Source: Chloroflexi bacterium 44-23 (GTDB lineage: Bacteria > Chloroflexota > Anaerolineae > Anaerolineales > Anaerolineaceae). From it: a stretch of DNA of 64,000 bases. Positions 8,194 through 16,656 of the stretch are shown here, in pieces. The position numbers and the translations under genes are program-made. How positions within the stretch are numbered: the stretch's first letter is position 1; each line of letters begins with the position of its first letter. The notes beneath the pieces are model-generated. The model did not search any database, was not told where the DNA came from, and saw only the letters and a program-made list of their open reading frames with translations. The stretch lies in assembly GCA_001899005.1 (NCBI GenBank), contig MKUW01000006.1, positions 287,034 through 351,033 of the forward strand, read 5' to 3'.

Positions 8194-10517
8194 TTCACAT
8201 TTTCCTTTCTGGTTTCCATTGCAGCCCTTATTTTTTCAGGTGTAACCGGAAGATCATAAAAATCGACACCTATTGCCTCAAAGATTGCATTGAGAATTGC
8301 AGGCGCGACACCTATAACCGGGTGTTCTCCAATCCCGCGTGCTCCAAAAGGACCAATAGGATCCGGAGTTTCAACGAATTCTATTGTCTGTCGGGGTGCC
8401 TCTTTAAGTGTCGGAATGTGATATTGAAAATAATGCGGATTTGTGATGTTGCCCGCGTCGTCAATTTCTACTTTTTCATAGAGTGCCGCTCCAAGCCCTA
8501 TGATCACCCCGCCTAGCACGGTACCCCGAATTTGTAATGGATTCACGACAGTGCCAACATCAAATGCTGATGCGATATGATCTACGATTACTTTTCCGGT
8601 CTTTTTTTCAATACGAATTTCTGCACCTTGTGCGCCAAAAGTGTAAGTGACTCCGAGGTTACCTTGGCCGTTTTTATCAGGATTAGAGTATCGGGGCAGA
8701 CGCGCATCAGATACAGCTTGTGCCACTTCTCCAACGGTTATGCCATCTTCCGTAATGTAACCGCGATTTAGTTCCTTTACTGAAATCTTGACAGATGGAT
8801 CATTTCGAAGATAGACATTCTCGCCATCGTATTCCAGATAATCAACATCAGTTTTTAACACCTGGGCGGCAGTTCGTTTCAATATTTGAATCAGTTTTTT
8901 TGCTGCCCGCACAATCGCCCTGCCCCCCTGCATGGTGAACATGGAACCAATCGTTTGCCACTCGTATGGTGAAAACTGAGTATCCAACTCCGTGTATACC
9001 CTGATTTTTTCCGGGGGAATCTGCAATGCCTCTGCGGCAACCTGCTGGACAACAGTGCGTAAACCTTGACCCACCTCAGCGCCCCCCATGTTTATTGACA
9101 CGCTACCATCAATATTCATTTTCATGTAGCAGCCTTTTGTAGAAAAAGGTGCGCCTTTGGGAGATTTCATTAAGGCGGCAAAACCACGGCCATAATAATA
9201 GTTGTCATCTTCTTTTACTTGTTCGTGACCGTAAATAGCATTGTCAACGATATCTGCACATTTTTCAACGCTGCCATTTGATTCCCACATATGCTCCCCA
9301 AGTGAGTTGACTTTACCTTCCTTTAAATAGTTTTTCATTCTCAACTCAAGGGGGCTCATGTTTATTGCTCGAGCAAGGATATCCATCATGCGCTCAGTAG
9401 CAAATTGAGGTTCGGCATGCCCATATCCCCGGAAAGCTCCTACCGGCGGAGTATTGGTGTATACAGAGTAACCTGTAAGATCACAATGTTTGAATTCATA
9501 AGGACCGGTCGAATTATGAGTAGCTGCCATCATTACATTTACGCCTGTATCGCTGTAAGCACCGGTTGAATGGTAAATAGTGGTTTTAAGGGCGACTAAT
9601 TCCCCATCTTTTTTTGCACCGATTTTCATGACGGTGCGAATGCCATGCCCCAATAAGGTTGAGGTTATATCTTCCTGTCTTGATGCGACCCATTTAATCG
9701 GTTTGCCGGGTACAAAACTGGCGATCCAGGCGATCGTTTCTTCCACAGTCACATCAGATTTGTATCCAAAACATCCACCCAATTCGGGAATATGAATCCT
9801 CACATCAGAAACAGGAATTCCGTATGATTTAGCGATTTCATCACGGATGATAAATGGACAGATCGAAGATGACCAAATTTCAATCGTATGATCTTCTTTG
9901 AACCAGGCAATAGCACCATGGGGTTCCAATGCAGCACAGGAGGCTAATGGATAGTTAAATTCATGTTCTATCACCACGTCAGCTTCGTCAAATCCTTTTT
10001 CACCAGAACCTTTAACCAGCTGGTATTTATGCGCAATATTCGTACCTGGTTCAGGATGAATTGTGGGTAAGTGCCAGTAGTCTGTTAGGTCAGGGTGTAT
10101 AAGTATGGAATTTTCGTGCAGAGATTCTTTTGCATCAACATAAACCGGTAATGGGTCGTAAACAACTTTTATCTTTTCTAAGGCTTCTTTGGCATGAAAA
10201 GGAGTATCAGCGATGACCGCGGCGACAGGTTCTCCTATGTGGCGGACACGATCAACCGCCATAGGGACAAAATCACTGATGTTGTCCCCGTAGTGAATCT
10301 TACAATCCTGACCGGTTACAACATTCAAAACCCCGGGCATTTTTTCTGCCTCGCTGGTGTCAATTTCAACGATTATCGCGTGGGCAAACTTTGGTCGAAG
10401 AATCGCAGCATAAAGCATGCCGGGAATGCGAATGTCGTCAAGAAAGATGGCTTTTCCAGTAGCCTTTGCAATGGCATCCGGACGAATGTAACTTTTACCC
10501 AGATATTTGTAAGTCAT
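8190..10517 (-). CDS. molybdenum hydroxylase, molybdopterin-binding large subunit
   Basis: This 775-residue protein is the catalytic subunit of a xanthine dehydrogenase-family hydroxylase. It begins with the aldehyde oxidase/xanthine dehydrogenase a/b hammerhead (RPDAIAKATGKAIFLDDI), followed by the cofactor-binding domain with GGCFGYKSD near residue 250, GAFRGYGHAEPQFATE near 355-370 and a C-terminal GARGIGEHPVIG in which the glutamate is the conserved catalytic base. The substrate cannot be fixed: purines, aromatic thioesters, aldehydes and heterocycles are all oxidised by relatives. It overlaps the small-subunit gene by 4 nt and lies 41 nt downstream of the arsenite carrier gene. Arsenite oxidases are of a different molybdoenzyme family, so direct arsenite oxidation is unlikely. 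Confidence 0.93.
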   Translation of the reverse strand: MTYKYLGKSYIRPDAIAKATGKAIFLDDIRIPGMLYAAILRPKFAHAIIVEIDTSEAEKMPGVLNVVTGQDCKIHYGDNISDFVPMAVDRVRHIGEPVAAVIADTPFHAKEALEKIKVVYDPLPVYVDAKESLHENSILIHPDLTDYWHLPTIHPEPGTNIAHKYQLVKGSGEKGFDEADVVIEHEFNYPLASCAALEPHGAIAWFKEDHTIEIWSSSICPFIIRDEIAKSYGIPVSDVRIHIPELGGCFGYKSDVTVEETIAWIASFVPGKPIKWVASRQEDITSTLLGHGIRTVMKIGAKKDGELVALKTTIYHSTGAYSDTGVNVMMAATHNSTGPYEFKHCDLTGYSVYTNTPPVGAFRGYGHAEPQFATERMMDILARAINMSPLELRMKNYLKEGKVNSLGEHMWESNGSVEKCADIVDNAIYGHEQVKEDDNYYYGRGFAALMKSPKGAPFSTKGCYMKMNIDGSVSINMGGAEVGQGLRTVVQQVAAEALQIPPEKIRVYTELDTQFSPYEWQTIGSMFTMQGGRAIVRAAKKLIQILKRTAAQVLKTDVDYLEYDGENVYLRNDPSVKISVKELNRGYITEDGITVGEVAQAVSDARLPRYSNPDKNGQGNLGVTYTFGAQGAEIRIEKKTGKVIVDHIASAFDVGTVVNPLQIRGTVLGGVIIGLGAALYEKVEIDDAGNITNPHYFQYHIPTLKEAPRQTIEFVETPDPIGPFGARGIGEHPVIGVAPAILNAIFEAIGVDFYDLPVTPEKIRAAMETRKENVK

Positions 10518-10558
10518 CGCTGAACTCCTTTCATGCCAGTTAGGCTAACAGCTGTTTC

Positions 10559-11641
10559 CTATGCTTCAGAGATTGCTGTATTGGGTGTTGTTTTTTGTTT
10601 GAAGAATTTCTTTTGGAAATACAACCCCAAGTTCACCAATCCGATCATCACGGGCACCTCGACAAGAGGTCCGATAACTCCCGCAAAAGCTTCACCCGAA
10701 TTGATACCAAACACGGCTACTGATACAGCGATGGCTAATTCAAAATTGTTGCTGGCTGCTGTAAACGCTAAAGTGACAGTTTTGGGATAATCTGCACCAG
10801 CACGCTTGCTCATCCAGAAGCTTACAAGGAACATGATCACAAAGTAAAACACCAAGGGAATTGCGATGCGAACCACGTCTAGCGGTATTTGTACGATCAA
10901 GTTACCCTTCAGGCTGAACATTACAATAATTGTAAAGAGAAGGGCAATGAGTGTAATTGGGCTGATCTTGGGGATAAACTTCTTCTCGTACCATTCTTTT
11001 GTTTTTACTCGCAACAAAATGACACGGGTAAGAAATCCGGCAACCATTGGGATCCCAAGGTAAATTGCAACTGATTCAGCAATTTGACCAATTCCGATCT
11101 TCACGATATTCCCCTGCAACCCAAATAGGGGAGGTAACACCGTAACGAAAAACCAGGCATAAACACTGTAGAAAAGGACTTGGAAAATACTGTTGAAAGC
11201 AACAATCCCGGCAGCGTATTCGGTATCACCCTTGGCAAGCTGATTCCAAACGATAACCATGGCGATACAGCGGGCAAGACCAATCATAATAATCCCGGTC
11301 ATATATTCCGGGTAGCCGCGCAGGAAAATGATCGCCAGTGCGAACATAAGCACTGGGCCAACAATCCAGTTCTGCAGAAGTGAAAGACCTAAAATCTTCT
11401 TATTGCGAAATACTTCACCTAACTCTTCATACTTTACTTTGGCAAAGGGAGGATACATCATTAATATAAGACCAATCGCAATTGGTATATTCGTAGTTCC
11501 GACCTGAAAACGATTGATGAAGTTTTCAGCTCCTGGAATGAAATATCCCAATCCAACCCCAATTGCCATAGCCAGGAAAATCCATAAAGTCAGGAACCGA
11601 TCTAGAAAAGACAATTTTTTTGTTGCTGCTTCTTCAACCAT
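10559..11641 (-). CDS. acr3: arsenite efflux carrier, ACR3 family
   Basis: This 360-residue membrane carrier exports arsenite. It has about ten hydrophobic segments and the family stretches [27 protein letters not shown] and [19 protein letters not shown], where the cysteine is the one essential for transport in characterised Acr3. The segment [17 protein letters not shown] near residue 285 is also diagnostic. The ATG at 11641 is preferred over an in-frame ATG 12 nt upstream, because GGAGG lies only 6 nt before it. It is the distal transporter gene of the arsRDA transcription unit. Confidence 0.95.
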   Translation of the reverse strand: MVEEAATKKLSFLDRFLTLWIFLAMAIGVGLGYFIPGAENFINRFQVGTTNIPIAIGLILMMYPPFAKVKYEELGEVFRNKKILGLSLLQNWIVGPVLMFALAIIFLRGYPEYMTGIIMIGLARCIAMVIVWNQLAKGDTEYAAGIVAFNSIFQVLFYSVYAWFFVTVLPPLFGLQGNIVKIGIGQIAESVAIYLGIPMVAGFLTRVILLRVKTKEWYEKKFIPKISPITLIALLFTIIVMFSLKGNLIVQIPLDVVRIAIPLVFYFVIMFLVSFWMSKRAGADYPKTVTLAFTAASNNFELAIAVSVAVFGINSGEAFAGVIGPLVEVPVMIGLVNLGLYFQKKFFKQKTTPNTAISEA

Positions 11642-11659
11642 TACATCCTCCAAATAGAA

Positions 11660-11956
11660 TTATTGTGGATAAATTCCCAATTCTTCCAATTCCTCGCGAA
11701 TCAGAGGAGTAGAAATTTTCCCTCCGATGCTAATTAAATGTTCATTTACGAAAACAACAGGTAGTTTTGCGTTTTTTGGTAAAGACGGACAATCCAAATC
11801 AAACATATCAAAGTAATGAACGCTCACCTTATCGCCATAAATCGTGTGCAACCGATCCGCTGTCCAAATGGCTACTTCCCGCCAGCTATCCTTAAGACCT
11901 TCTTTACAGGCGACTTTACTTCCAATTATGTTGATTTGAGCTATATTGGGCGTCAT
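11660..11956 (-). CDS. small thioredoxin-fold-like protein
   Basis: This 98-residue protein is not firmly assigned. INIIGSKVACKEGLKDSW at the N-terminus, VHYFDMFDLDCPSLPKN in the middle, LPVVFVNEHLISIGG and a C-terminal LIREELEELGI follow a thioredoxin-like order of strand, helix, strand, cis-proline-type LP and terminal helix, as in YuzD-type disulfide oxidoreductases. Only single cysteines, not a CxxC pair, are present. The ATG overlaps the stop of the zinc-ribbon gene (TAATG), which decides the start. Placed between a cysteine-tailed zinc ribbon and ACR3, it may hand thiol-bound arsenite on or reduce partner cysteines; that is inference. Confidence 0.6.
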   Translation of the reverse strand: MTPNIAQINIIGSKVACKEGLKDSWREVAIWTADRLHTIYGDKVSVHYFDMFDLDCPSLPKNAKLPVVFVNEHLISIGGKISTPLIREELEELGIYPQ

Positions 11957-12180
11957 TAACAACTTCCTGTCATGGAGTTTGAACCACAACATGAATTATT
12001 CATCGGACCACTGTGCTTGCTTTTTCCAGAAATAGAGAAACCAATCCCCAGTATCTGATGAACTTCCTCATTTCTGCAATTAGGGCACTTCGGCTTGATG
12101 CCTCGTTCTTTTTCCTCAAAAGAAGCCCGTACTTCAAATTGCTCATGGCATTGATCGCATTGGTAAGAATAGATCGGCAT
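11956..12180 (-). CDS. FmdB-like zinc ribbon protein with cysteine-rich tail
   Basis: This 74-residue protein starts with the FmdB/regulatory zinc-ribbon pattern MPIYSYQCDQCHEQFE, followed by CPNC, giving a four-cysteine zinc site. After the ribbon comes a GIGFSISGKSKHSG linker and a tail ending NNSCCGSNSMTGSC with three further cysteines, including a vicinal pair. GCAGGAGTCGAT before the ATG is a good ribosome site. It lies in the arsenic operon immediately downstream of two YlbF-like genes whose products also end in paired cysteines, which suggests a shared metalloid-binding role. That role is not established for the family. Confidence 0.8.
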   Translation of the reverse strand: MPIYSYQCDQCHEQFEVRASFEEKERGIKPKCPNCRNEEVHQILGIGFSISGKSKHSGPMNNSCCGSNSMTGSC

Positions 12181-12203
12181 ATCGACTCCTGCAAATTAAT
12201 CCA

Positions 12204-12596
12204 TTAACAACATCCGCTGGAGCGGCGTGCAAATGTGGCAAAATCAAAACCCAATAAGCCACTTATTTCTTGATTGATCTCACGCACAAATGCAACCGCA
12301 TTTTCTTCCGCGAGTTCTTTTTCCTGAATGGAATCATTTGTCAGGATCTCGCCCTGTACGTTTCGTAATCTTTGAATGTCTTTTTCAGAAATAGAATTAT
12401 TGAGTTGAGTGGACCGCAATTTTGATTGAAGCTCTGAAAATTCTGACAATAAAGCCATCGCTTCAGCATCAAACTGTAATGATTTGTTGGATTGTTTGAA
12501 GCGTAAAAATACTTCTGATTGAACGATATTCTCTGCGAGACTGGACGTTGCTTCAATTAAATCACCTGGTAATATAGCGCCTATATTTTTAGCCAC
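12204..12596 (-). CDS. YlbF-like protein 2, C-terminal vicinal cysteines
   Basis: This 130-residue helical protein resembles the YlbF/YmcA family (small all-alpha proteins; in Bacillus they form a complex that modulates RNA processing). It reads LIEATSSLAENIVQSEVFLRFKQ, then a heptad-rich middle, and ends ARRSSGCC. I place the start at a GTG at 12596. It lies 6 nt after a GGAGG and overlaps the stop of the upstream paralogue (GTGGCTAA), and the resulting protein has the same length as that paralogue. The upstream reading frame would otherwise run through most of the neighbouring gene. The paired terminal cysteines are not a family norm. Confidence 0.72.
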   Translation of the reverse strand: MAKNIGAILPGDLIEATSSLAENIVQSEVFLRFKQSNKSLQFDAEAMALLSEFSELQSKLRSTQLNNSISEKDIQRLRNVQGEILTNDSIQEKELAEENAVAFVREINQEISGLLGFDFATFARRSSGCC

Positions 12597-12993
12597 AGCA
12601 ACCTCCAGTTTTGCAAGCTGCTGCAAAATCGATTCCAAGTTCTTTGGAAAGTAGATCCCCGATTTCCTGGCATACAACAATAAAATCCGATTGAGCGTTG
12701 ATATACCGAATTACCGAAGGACGCTTATTAAACTGTTCCTGTAGTACCAGTAACTCAAGCCGTTCTTCTTCACTGGCAGCATTAAGCATCAATACTGCTC
12801 TTAATGCTGCCTGTTTTTTTTGGTAGTTTTGTTGGATCTGCTGGGCCTCTGTGTCACCTCGAAATTCGATGTGCGCTTTTATAAATTCTACATATTGCGG
12901 TGTCTCAGTCAATTTTTGGGTAAAATCCCTGGCAGACTTAAGAACAATCGACTTAGGGGTTATTTCAAGATCATTTTCGGCAATGTCTATCAT
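12589..12993 (-). CDS. YlbF-like protein 1, C-terminal GGCCG
   Basis: This 134-residue helical protein resembles YlbF/YmcA-type regulators: SARDFTQKLTETPQYVEFIK, then AQQIQQNYQKKQAALRAV, and a second helical half with VIRYINAQSDF and LSKELGIDFAAAC. It ends CKTGGCCG, giving three cysteines within the last eight residues. The adjacent YlbF-like protein 2 has the same layout and a similar tail (SSGCC), so the two probably arose by duplication. Both lie in the arsenic operon between the AhpD-like gene and the zinc-ribbon gene. A role in arsenite buffering or delivery to ArsA or ACR3 is my inference. Confidence 0.75.
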   Translation of the reverse strand: MIDIAENDLEITPKSIVLKSARDFTQKLTETPQYVEFIKAHIEFRGDTEAQQIQQNYQKKQAALRAVLMLNAASEEERLELLVLQEQFNKRPSVIRYINAQSDFIVVCQEIGDLLSKELGIDFAAACKTGGCCG

Positions 12994-13090
12994 CTACAAT
13001 ATTCTCCTTTTTGATTTTGCTGTTTCGTTTATTTTTGTTTTTTATAACCATTTATATTTATAGACTTGCAATAAAACTTGGATCATTTCG

Positions 13091-13414
13091 CTACGTCGAT
13101 TCAGGTTCAGTCGATAAGAAAGAGAATGCATCGTTTGCAGTATCATTTACTGTGGCTTGTTTCATATACCTTGCCACCATTAATGCTTCTGTTATTTCTT
13201 TCTTTGATATGCCTTGATATCGAGCCATTTTGACCCACATTATGGTGCATGTATTTGACCCTGCTGTAGCCGCGGCAGCAATACCAATCAGGACTTTGTA
13301 TTTTGCGGGGATTGCCTGGTAATCCGGATGGTCAAAAAGGAGACTTTTTTCCTCCATTTGATTTTTTTCAAATTCCGGCGCGAATTCTTTCAATAATGCG
13401 ATTGGAGTCTTCAT
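13091..13414 (-). CDS. carboxymuconolactone decarboxylase/AhpD-like protein
   Basis: This 107-residue protein of the CMD/AhpD superfamily has the family order: a lead-in HPDYQAIPAKYKVLIGIAAA, then the helix with the redox position (GSNTCTIMWVKMARYQGISKKEI), and EALMVARYMKQATVND. AhpD-type members have CxxC at the redox helix. Here only one cysteine remains (SNTC), so a classical disulfide reductase cycle would need a partner. It lies between arsA and the YlbF-like genes, and similar proteins frequently accompany arsenic genes. Its biochemical role here is unknown. Confidence 0.75.
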   Translation of the reverse strand: MKTPIALLKEFAPEFEKNQMEEKSLLFDHPDYQAIPAKYKVLIGIAAAATAGSNTCTIMWVKMARYQGISKKEITEALMVARYMKQATVNDTANDAFSFLSTEPEST

Positions 13415-13488
13415 AGTTTTATCAAAATCTCTAAATTCTCTACTTTCCCATATCGATGAATATATTTGAAAATAAATAATGGATCCGT

Positions 13489-15330
13489 TTATGAACCATA
13501 GATTTGATCACTTAATGTTGCTAACATATCTAAACCCTTGATCTCTTGTGGAAGAAGTGGAATTTGAGCAACTGGCAGATGGAAGCGTTCTGAAATCTCA
13601 TTCAGATATTTTTCTTGCATGCCTCGACGCGCATGAGCAAATTCGGTGTTGGCTTCCTGAGCTGGAATGACCATATTGGCAACCACCAATCCCGGGTGAA
13701 TCCCAACGGTGCCCAATTCGGTTGCAGCACGATAAGCTTCGATGATGGGTGTTGCTTCCGGGTACATGACGAAAGCAAAGGTACTTTGCTCAGGATCACG
13801 CATCATCGCGATCACTTTCTCAAATCGCTGCTTGGCTACATCATCCGCTGCAGCGGTGTCCACCGTCGCAAAGATCTTCACGTCAATCTGCTTACTCCAG
13901 TCCATAGGTAACTCAAGCATCCGTAAGGTATGACCTGTTGGCGCAGTGTCAAAAACCACTGCCTGCCATTGATCTTGCGAGGCATACTCTATGAACTTGT
14001 CGAATGCCGCCATTTCTTCTGTGCAGGGGCTGTTGAGTTCCTCCTCCATCGTGGCAATAGCACTTTCCGGACGACCACGCCGGCGGGCATCTTCAAGGAT
14101 CCGATCCTTATAGGTTTCCGCTGCAGCTTTGGGATCAATCTTAACCGCCCAAAGATTGGGTTGACCTGGTACCGGGGCAATTTTGTCTCCCACAGGGGTA
14201 TCCAATACGTCACCCAAATGAGCCGCCGGGTCGGTTGTTAGTAGCAATGTTTTGTGTCCCTGGCGAGCCAGCCATACTGCAGTTATGCACGAAGCGACTG
14301 TCTTGCCAACTCCGCCCTTGCCGGCAAAGAACACCGTTCGCCGATGACTATTTGGTTGAATCCGGGTACGGATGTCTGCTAACGGGGTTATCATTGCAGC
14401 GGATTGCGATTGGACGGATTCGGCAACAAATGTTTTGGCTGCTGAATTTCCATCAAAGAATATTTTTGCTACCTGGCTCAGTCTTGTAACACCCTTTATT
14501 TCGCCTGCAAGTAAAGGCATACGTTGTGTAGGATAAGGTAATTCCACTTCTATTTGCTTCAGATAACGTGCCTGCATTTCAGCGCGGGCAGCAAATAGCG
14601 CATTCGTTGCACCTTCTGGTGGAATAATGCTGTTTATGATCACGCGGAAATTGTGGATATCCAATTTTTTTAACTCACCGATCGCTCGCTGCGTTTCCTT
14701 AATCGAAATGGCTTCAGGATGCAGCACAAAGATAAAGGTTGTTTGTTTGCTTTCGCGCATAGCCGCTAAAGCACGCTCATACTTGTGCTTGGCATCTTGA
14801 ATTGCCGCAGCTGGACCCAAACAAGTCTGTCCGTTTCCCGCGCTCGCCGCATCAATCGACTGGCTCCACTCGGCAGGAAGTTCCAACAATCGGATGGTAT
14901 GCCCCGTTGGCGCAGTATCAAAAATGACCACATCAAACACTGTTTCGGCTTTGGCAGGTATTTCTAGGAAATCTGTGAAGCGATCAAAAGCTGCCACTTC
15001 CGCAGTGCAAGGGCCGCTCATTTGTTCCTCCATAACTTGCACAATTTGGGGAGGAAAAGCTGCCCGAATTGGTTCCATGGCACGGTCTATATATTCCTGG
15101 GTGGCTTTATCGGAATCGATTTCCATTGCCCATAAGTTGGAAATGCCCTTTATGGGGGTCACCTGGTGGCCGATCACCTGCTCAAAGACATCCGCCAGAT
15201 TCGAGGCTGGGTCAGTGGTAACAATGAGGGTTTTCTTGCCTTTTTCCGCCATTCGTACTGCCTGCGTGCAAGCCATTGATGTCTTTCCAACGCCACCTTT
15301 TCCCGAAAAGAAAATGTACTGTGTTGCCAT
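13489..15330 (-). CDS. arsA: arsenite-stimulated ATPase ArsA, double-domain
   Basis: ArsA is the cytoplasmic ATPase that receives arsenite from ArsD and energises efflux. The 613-residue protein has two homologous halves, each with a P-loop (SGKGGVGKT near 9-17 and AGKGGVGKT in the second half) and the switch motif DTAPTGHT. All three metalloid-binding cysteine positions of the enterobacterial enzyme can be recognised: SGPCT near 108, QTCLGP near 170, and NSPCTEE in the second half. The ATG at 15330 is chosen because GGAGGAATTTGAT directly precedes it; it lies one base beyond the arsD stop. In Chloroflexota, ArsA can work with ACR3 rather than ArsB, and ACR3 is the carrier here. Confidence 0.95.
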   Translation of the reverse strand: MATQYIFFSGKGGVGKTSMACTQAVRMAEKGKKTLIVTTDPASNLADVFEQVIGHQVTPIKGISNLWAMEIDSDKATQEYIDRAMEPIRAAFPPQIVQVMEEQMSGPCTAEVAAFDRFTDFLEIPAKAETVFDVVIFDTAPTGHTIRLLELPAEWSQSIDAASAGNGQTCLGPAAAIQDAKHKYERALAAMRESKQTTFIFVLHPEAISIKETQRAIGELKKLDIHNFRVIINSIIPPEGATNALFAARAEMQARYLKQIEVELPYPTQRMPLLAGEIKGVTRLSQVAKIFFDGNSAAKTFVAESVQSQSAAMITPLADIRTRIQPNSHRRTVFFAGKGGVGKTVASCITAVWLARQGHKTLLLTTDPAAHLGDVLDTPVGDKIAPVPGQPNLWAVKIDPKAAAETYKDRILEDARRRGRPESAIATMEEELNSPCTEEMAAFDKFIEYASQDQWQAVVFDTAPTGHTLRMLELPMDWSKQIDVKIFATVDTAAADDVAKQRFEKVIAMMRDPEQSTFAFVMYPEATPIIEAYRAATELGTVGIHPGLVVANMVIPAQEANTEFAHARRGMQEKYLNEISERFHLPVAQIPLLPQEIKGLDMLATLSDQIYGS

Positions 15331-15331
15331 A

Positions 15332-15691
15332 TCAAATTCCTCCATTCAGCTGTGTTCTTATTTCTGTCAGTGTTGGGTATCGACCTGTGGTAATAATCTT
15401 GCCTTTGGCGATCACGATCGGCAAAATTTCCAGTTGCTTTTCACGCACCAATCGCATCACTTCTGCATTACTTAAAAATGCTTGGGGGTGAGAGGTCATC
15501 TGGTAACGTTCCACACGATATCCTTCATTCTGTAATTCAACGATCATTTCACCAACATCCAAAAGAGTTTGATCCAATGTTGGTCCGCATAAGCCTGTGG
15601 AACAGCACATGGGTGGGTCAAAGATCTCGATATCCACAATACTTTTAAGTTCAACAAAATTCTTTCTTTTAACAACCTGGTTAATTTTCAT
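15332..15691 (-). CDS. arsD: arsenic metallochaperone ArsD
   Basis: ArsD binds arsenite and passes it to ArsA. The protein has the invariant triad MCCSTGLCGP (cysteines near 29, 30 and 35), followed by the thioredoxin-like body with QALLD-type helix, SHPQAFLSN, ILPIVIAKGKIITTGRYP and a terminal helix. At 119 residues it carries an N-terminal extension of about 20 residues before the conserved strand and lacks the additional C-terminal cysteine pairs of the plasmid R773 protein. GGAGG lies 10 nt before the ATG and overlaps an ArsR-type palindrome. The gene is coupled to arsA with a one-base gap. Confidence 0.93.
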   Translation of the reverse strand: MKINQVVKRKNFVELKSIVDIEIFDPPMCCSTGLCGPTLDQTLLDVGEMIVELQNEGYRVERYQMTSHPQAFLSNAEVMRLVREKQLEILPIVIAKGKIITTGRYPTLTEIRTQLNGGI

Positions 15692-15692
15692 T

Positions 15693-15716
15693 ATGCTTCA
15701 ACCTCCATTGAAGTAT
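15693..15716. promoter_or_regulatory. ArsR-type operator before arsD
   Basis: The imperfect palindrome has core TTCAA-N5-ATTGAA at 15697-15712 with flanking GC and GT bases that extend the match. The same core occurs at 16132-16147 (arsR promoter) and 16661-16676. It overlaps the arsD ribosome site, so repression could act on an internal start or as a roadblock. Binding by the ArsR at 15730 is inferred. Confidence 0.55.
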
Positions 15717-15729
15717 CAAGGTAAAAAAA

Positions 15730-16116
15730 TTACTTCATCATTCTCAATAGACTCAGCCGTTGTTCATCATTCATTTGTGGTCCACAAGTTAACCGACGAG
15801 GCTGAATACGATCCTTAGCCAGAAAATTGGTAAATAGAGAAACCACTTCTTCAAATGCATCTGGGTTAACCGAATAGTAAACCCATCGGCTATCTATTGG
15901 ATCGCGTTCTGCCGATATCAATCCAGCGTCTTTGAGGACAGATAAATGATGCGAAATCAAGTTTGGTGCTAATTGTAGAGTATCTCCTAATTCACAGTTA
16001 CACTGGACCCCCTCAATGATCTTTTCAAGCAGCAACAATCGATTAGGCTCACTGAGAACCTTCAGCAGTTGTGCGGATCTTATTATTTCAGCATCTTCAT
16101 AAATTTGCTTTTTCAT
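15730..16116 (-). CDS. arsR: arsenite-responsive repressor ArsR
   Basis: This 128-residue winged-helix repressor of the ArsR/SmtB family has the recognition helix NLISHHLSVLKDAGLI and wing RDPIDSRWVYYSV. A CxC pair near residues 39 and 41 (VQCNCEL) at the start of the DNA-binding region corresponds to the arsenite site of ELCVCDL-type repressors, and a further cysteine near 111 (LTCGPQ) could be the third ligand. AAGGAAGATC precedes the ATG. It is the first gene of the arsRDA-ACR3 unit and has an operator at its own promoter, so autorepression is likely. Confidence 0.93.
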   Translation of the reverse strand: MKKQIYEDAEIIRSAQLLKVLSEPNRLLLLEKIIEGVQCNCELGDTLQLAPNLISHHLSVLKDAGLISAERDPIDSRWVYYSVNPDAFEEVVSLFTNFLAKDRIQPRRLTCGPQMNDEQRLSLLRMMK

Positions 16117-16127
16117 GATCTTCCTTA

Positions 16128-16175
16128 TTGATTCAACGGTGATTGAATTATATTACTCTTTCAAGTTTTTTTCAA
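16128..16175 (-). promoter_or_regulatory. arsR promoter with overlapping operator
   Basis: Read on the minus strand, a -35 box TTGAAA (16175-16170), a 17-nt spacer and a consensus -10 TATAAT (16152-16147) precede arsR. The palindrome TTCAA-N5-ATTGAA (16132-16147) starts at the -10 and covers the expected transcription start. That geometry fits simple ArsR autorepression. Confidence 0.75.
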
Positions 16176-16197
16176 GGGGCTCATCATTATCCAAAGT

Positions 16198-16638
16198 TTA
16201 TTCTTTAACCAATCTAAACGTGACGAAATCCGTTCCACGATCCTGAATGGAGCCATGTGCACAGGTTTCACGTCCGTATCTTAATGAAGATGTAATGACA
16301 AGGCAATGATTATCAGTGGAAGTGCCAAAGTAATCAGGTTTACAATCAAGCCATTCGCTTGTAATGATTTCTTTGTGGTAGGGGAAGAATTCTTCTATAC
16401 CTCGGCTCGTATTCGCAAGCGCCACAATCTCAGATAATTTAGGTAAACGTGCATTCATGGCGTTTGCGAATTTTTTCGCATCTGACGCGCTTACATTTGT
16501 AATATATAAGTTTGTAGATCCCTTTTTCGCCTGAACTTGATGATTCTGAAAGACTAGATGATATTGTTCTGAAGTCACAGGTGTTGTTTGGATTTCGATT
16601 TTAGTGTCAGACAAAAGAATAAATTGATAATTTGTCAT
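16198..16638 (-). CDS. minimal formylglycine-generating-enzyme-like (SUMF1/FGE-sulfatase) protein
   Basis: This 146-residue protein resembles a shortened FGE-sulfatase domain. It has TTPVTSEQYHLV near the N-terminus, where family members read like EVTNAQY, then SASDAKKFANAMNARLPKLSE (the W/R-LPTEAEWE-type segment), SEWLDCKPDYFG and a closing FVTFRLV, which matches the GFRLV end of the fold. Complete domains are nearly twice as long, so this is a compact or partial version. Cysteines occur near WLDC, and near NHC and ETC. An ArsR-type palindrome lies just upstream, suggesting arsenic control. The function is unknown; catalytic formylglycine formation is unlikely at this length. Confidence 0.6.
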   Translation of the reverse strand: MTNYQFILLSDTKIEIQTTPVTSEQYHLVFQNHQVQAKKGSTNLYITNVSASDAKKFANAMNARLPKLSEIVALANTSRGIEEFFPYHKEIITSEWLDCKPDYFGTSTDNHCLVITSSLRYGRETCAHGSIQDRGTDFVTFRLVKE

Positions 16639-16656
16639 TTATAGAAACCCTAAATA

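Noticed and set aside
8190..10517. Arsenite oxidase, suggested by the position next to arsenic genes
   Set aside because: The sequence is of the xanthine dehydrogenase family; arsenite oxidase is of the DMSO-reductase family and has a Rieske partner, which is absent.
12341..12556. Alternative minus-strand frame inside YlbF-like protein 2
   Set aside because: It overlaps a gene with a good start and paralogue-matched length, and shows no motif.
14894..15475. 193-codon plus-strand frame across arsA and arsD
   Set aside because: ArsA and ArsD on the other strand are certain; the frame has a low-complexity composition and no start signal.
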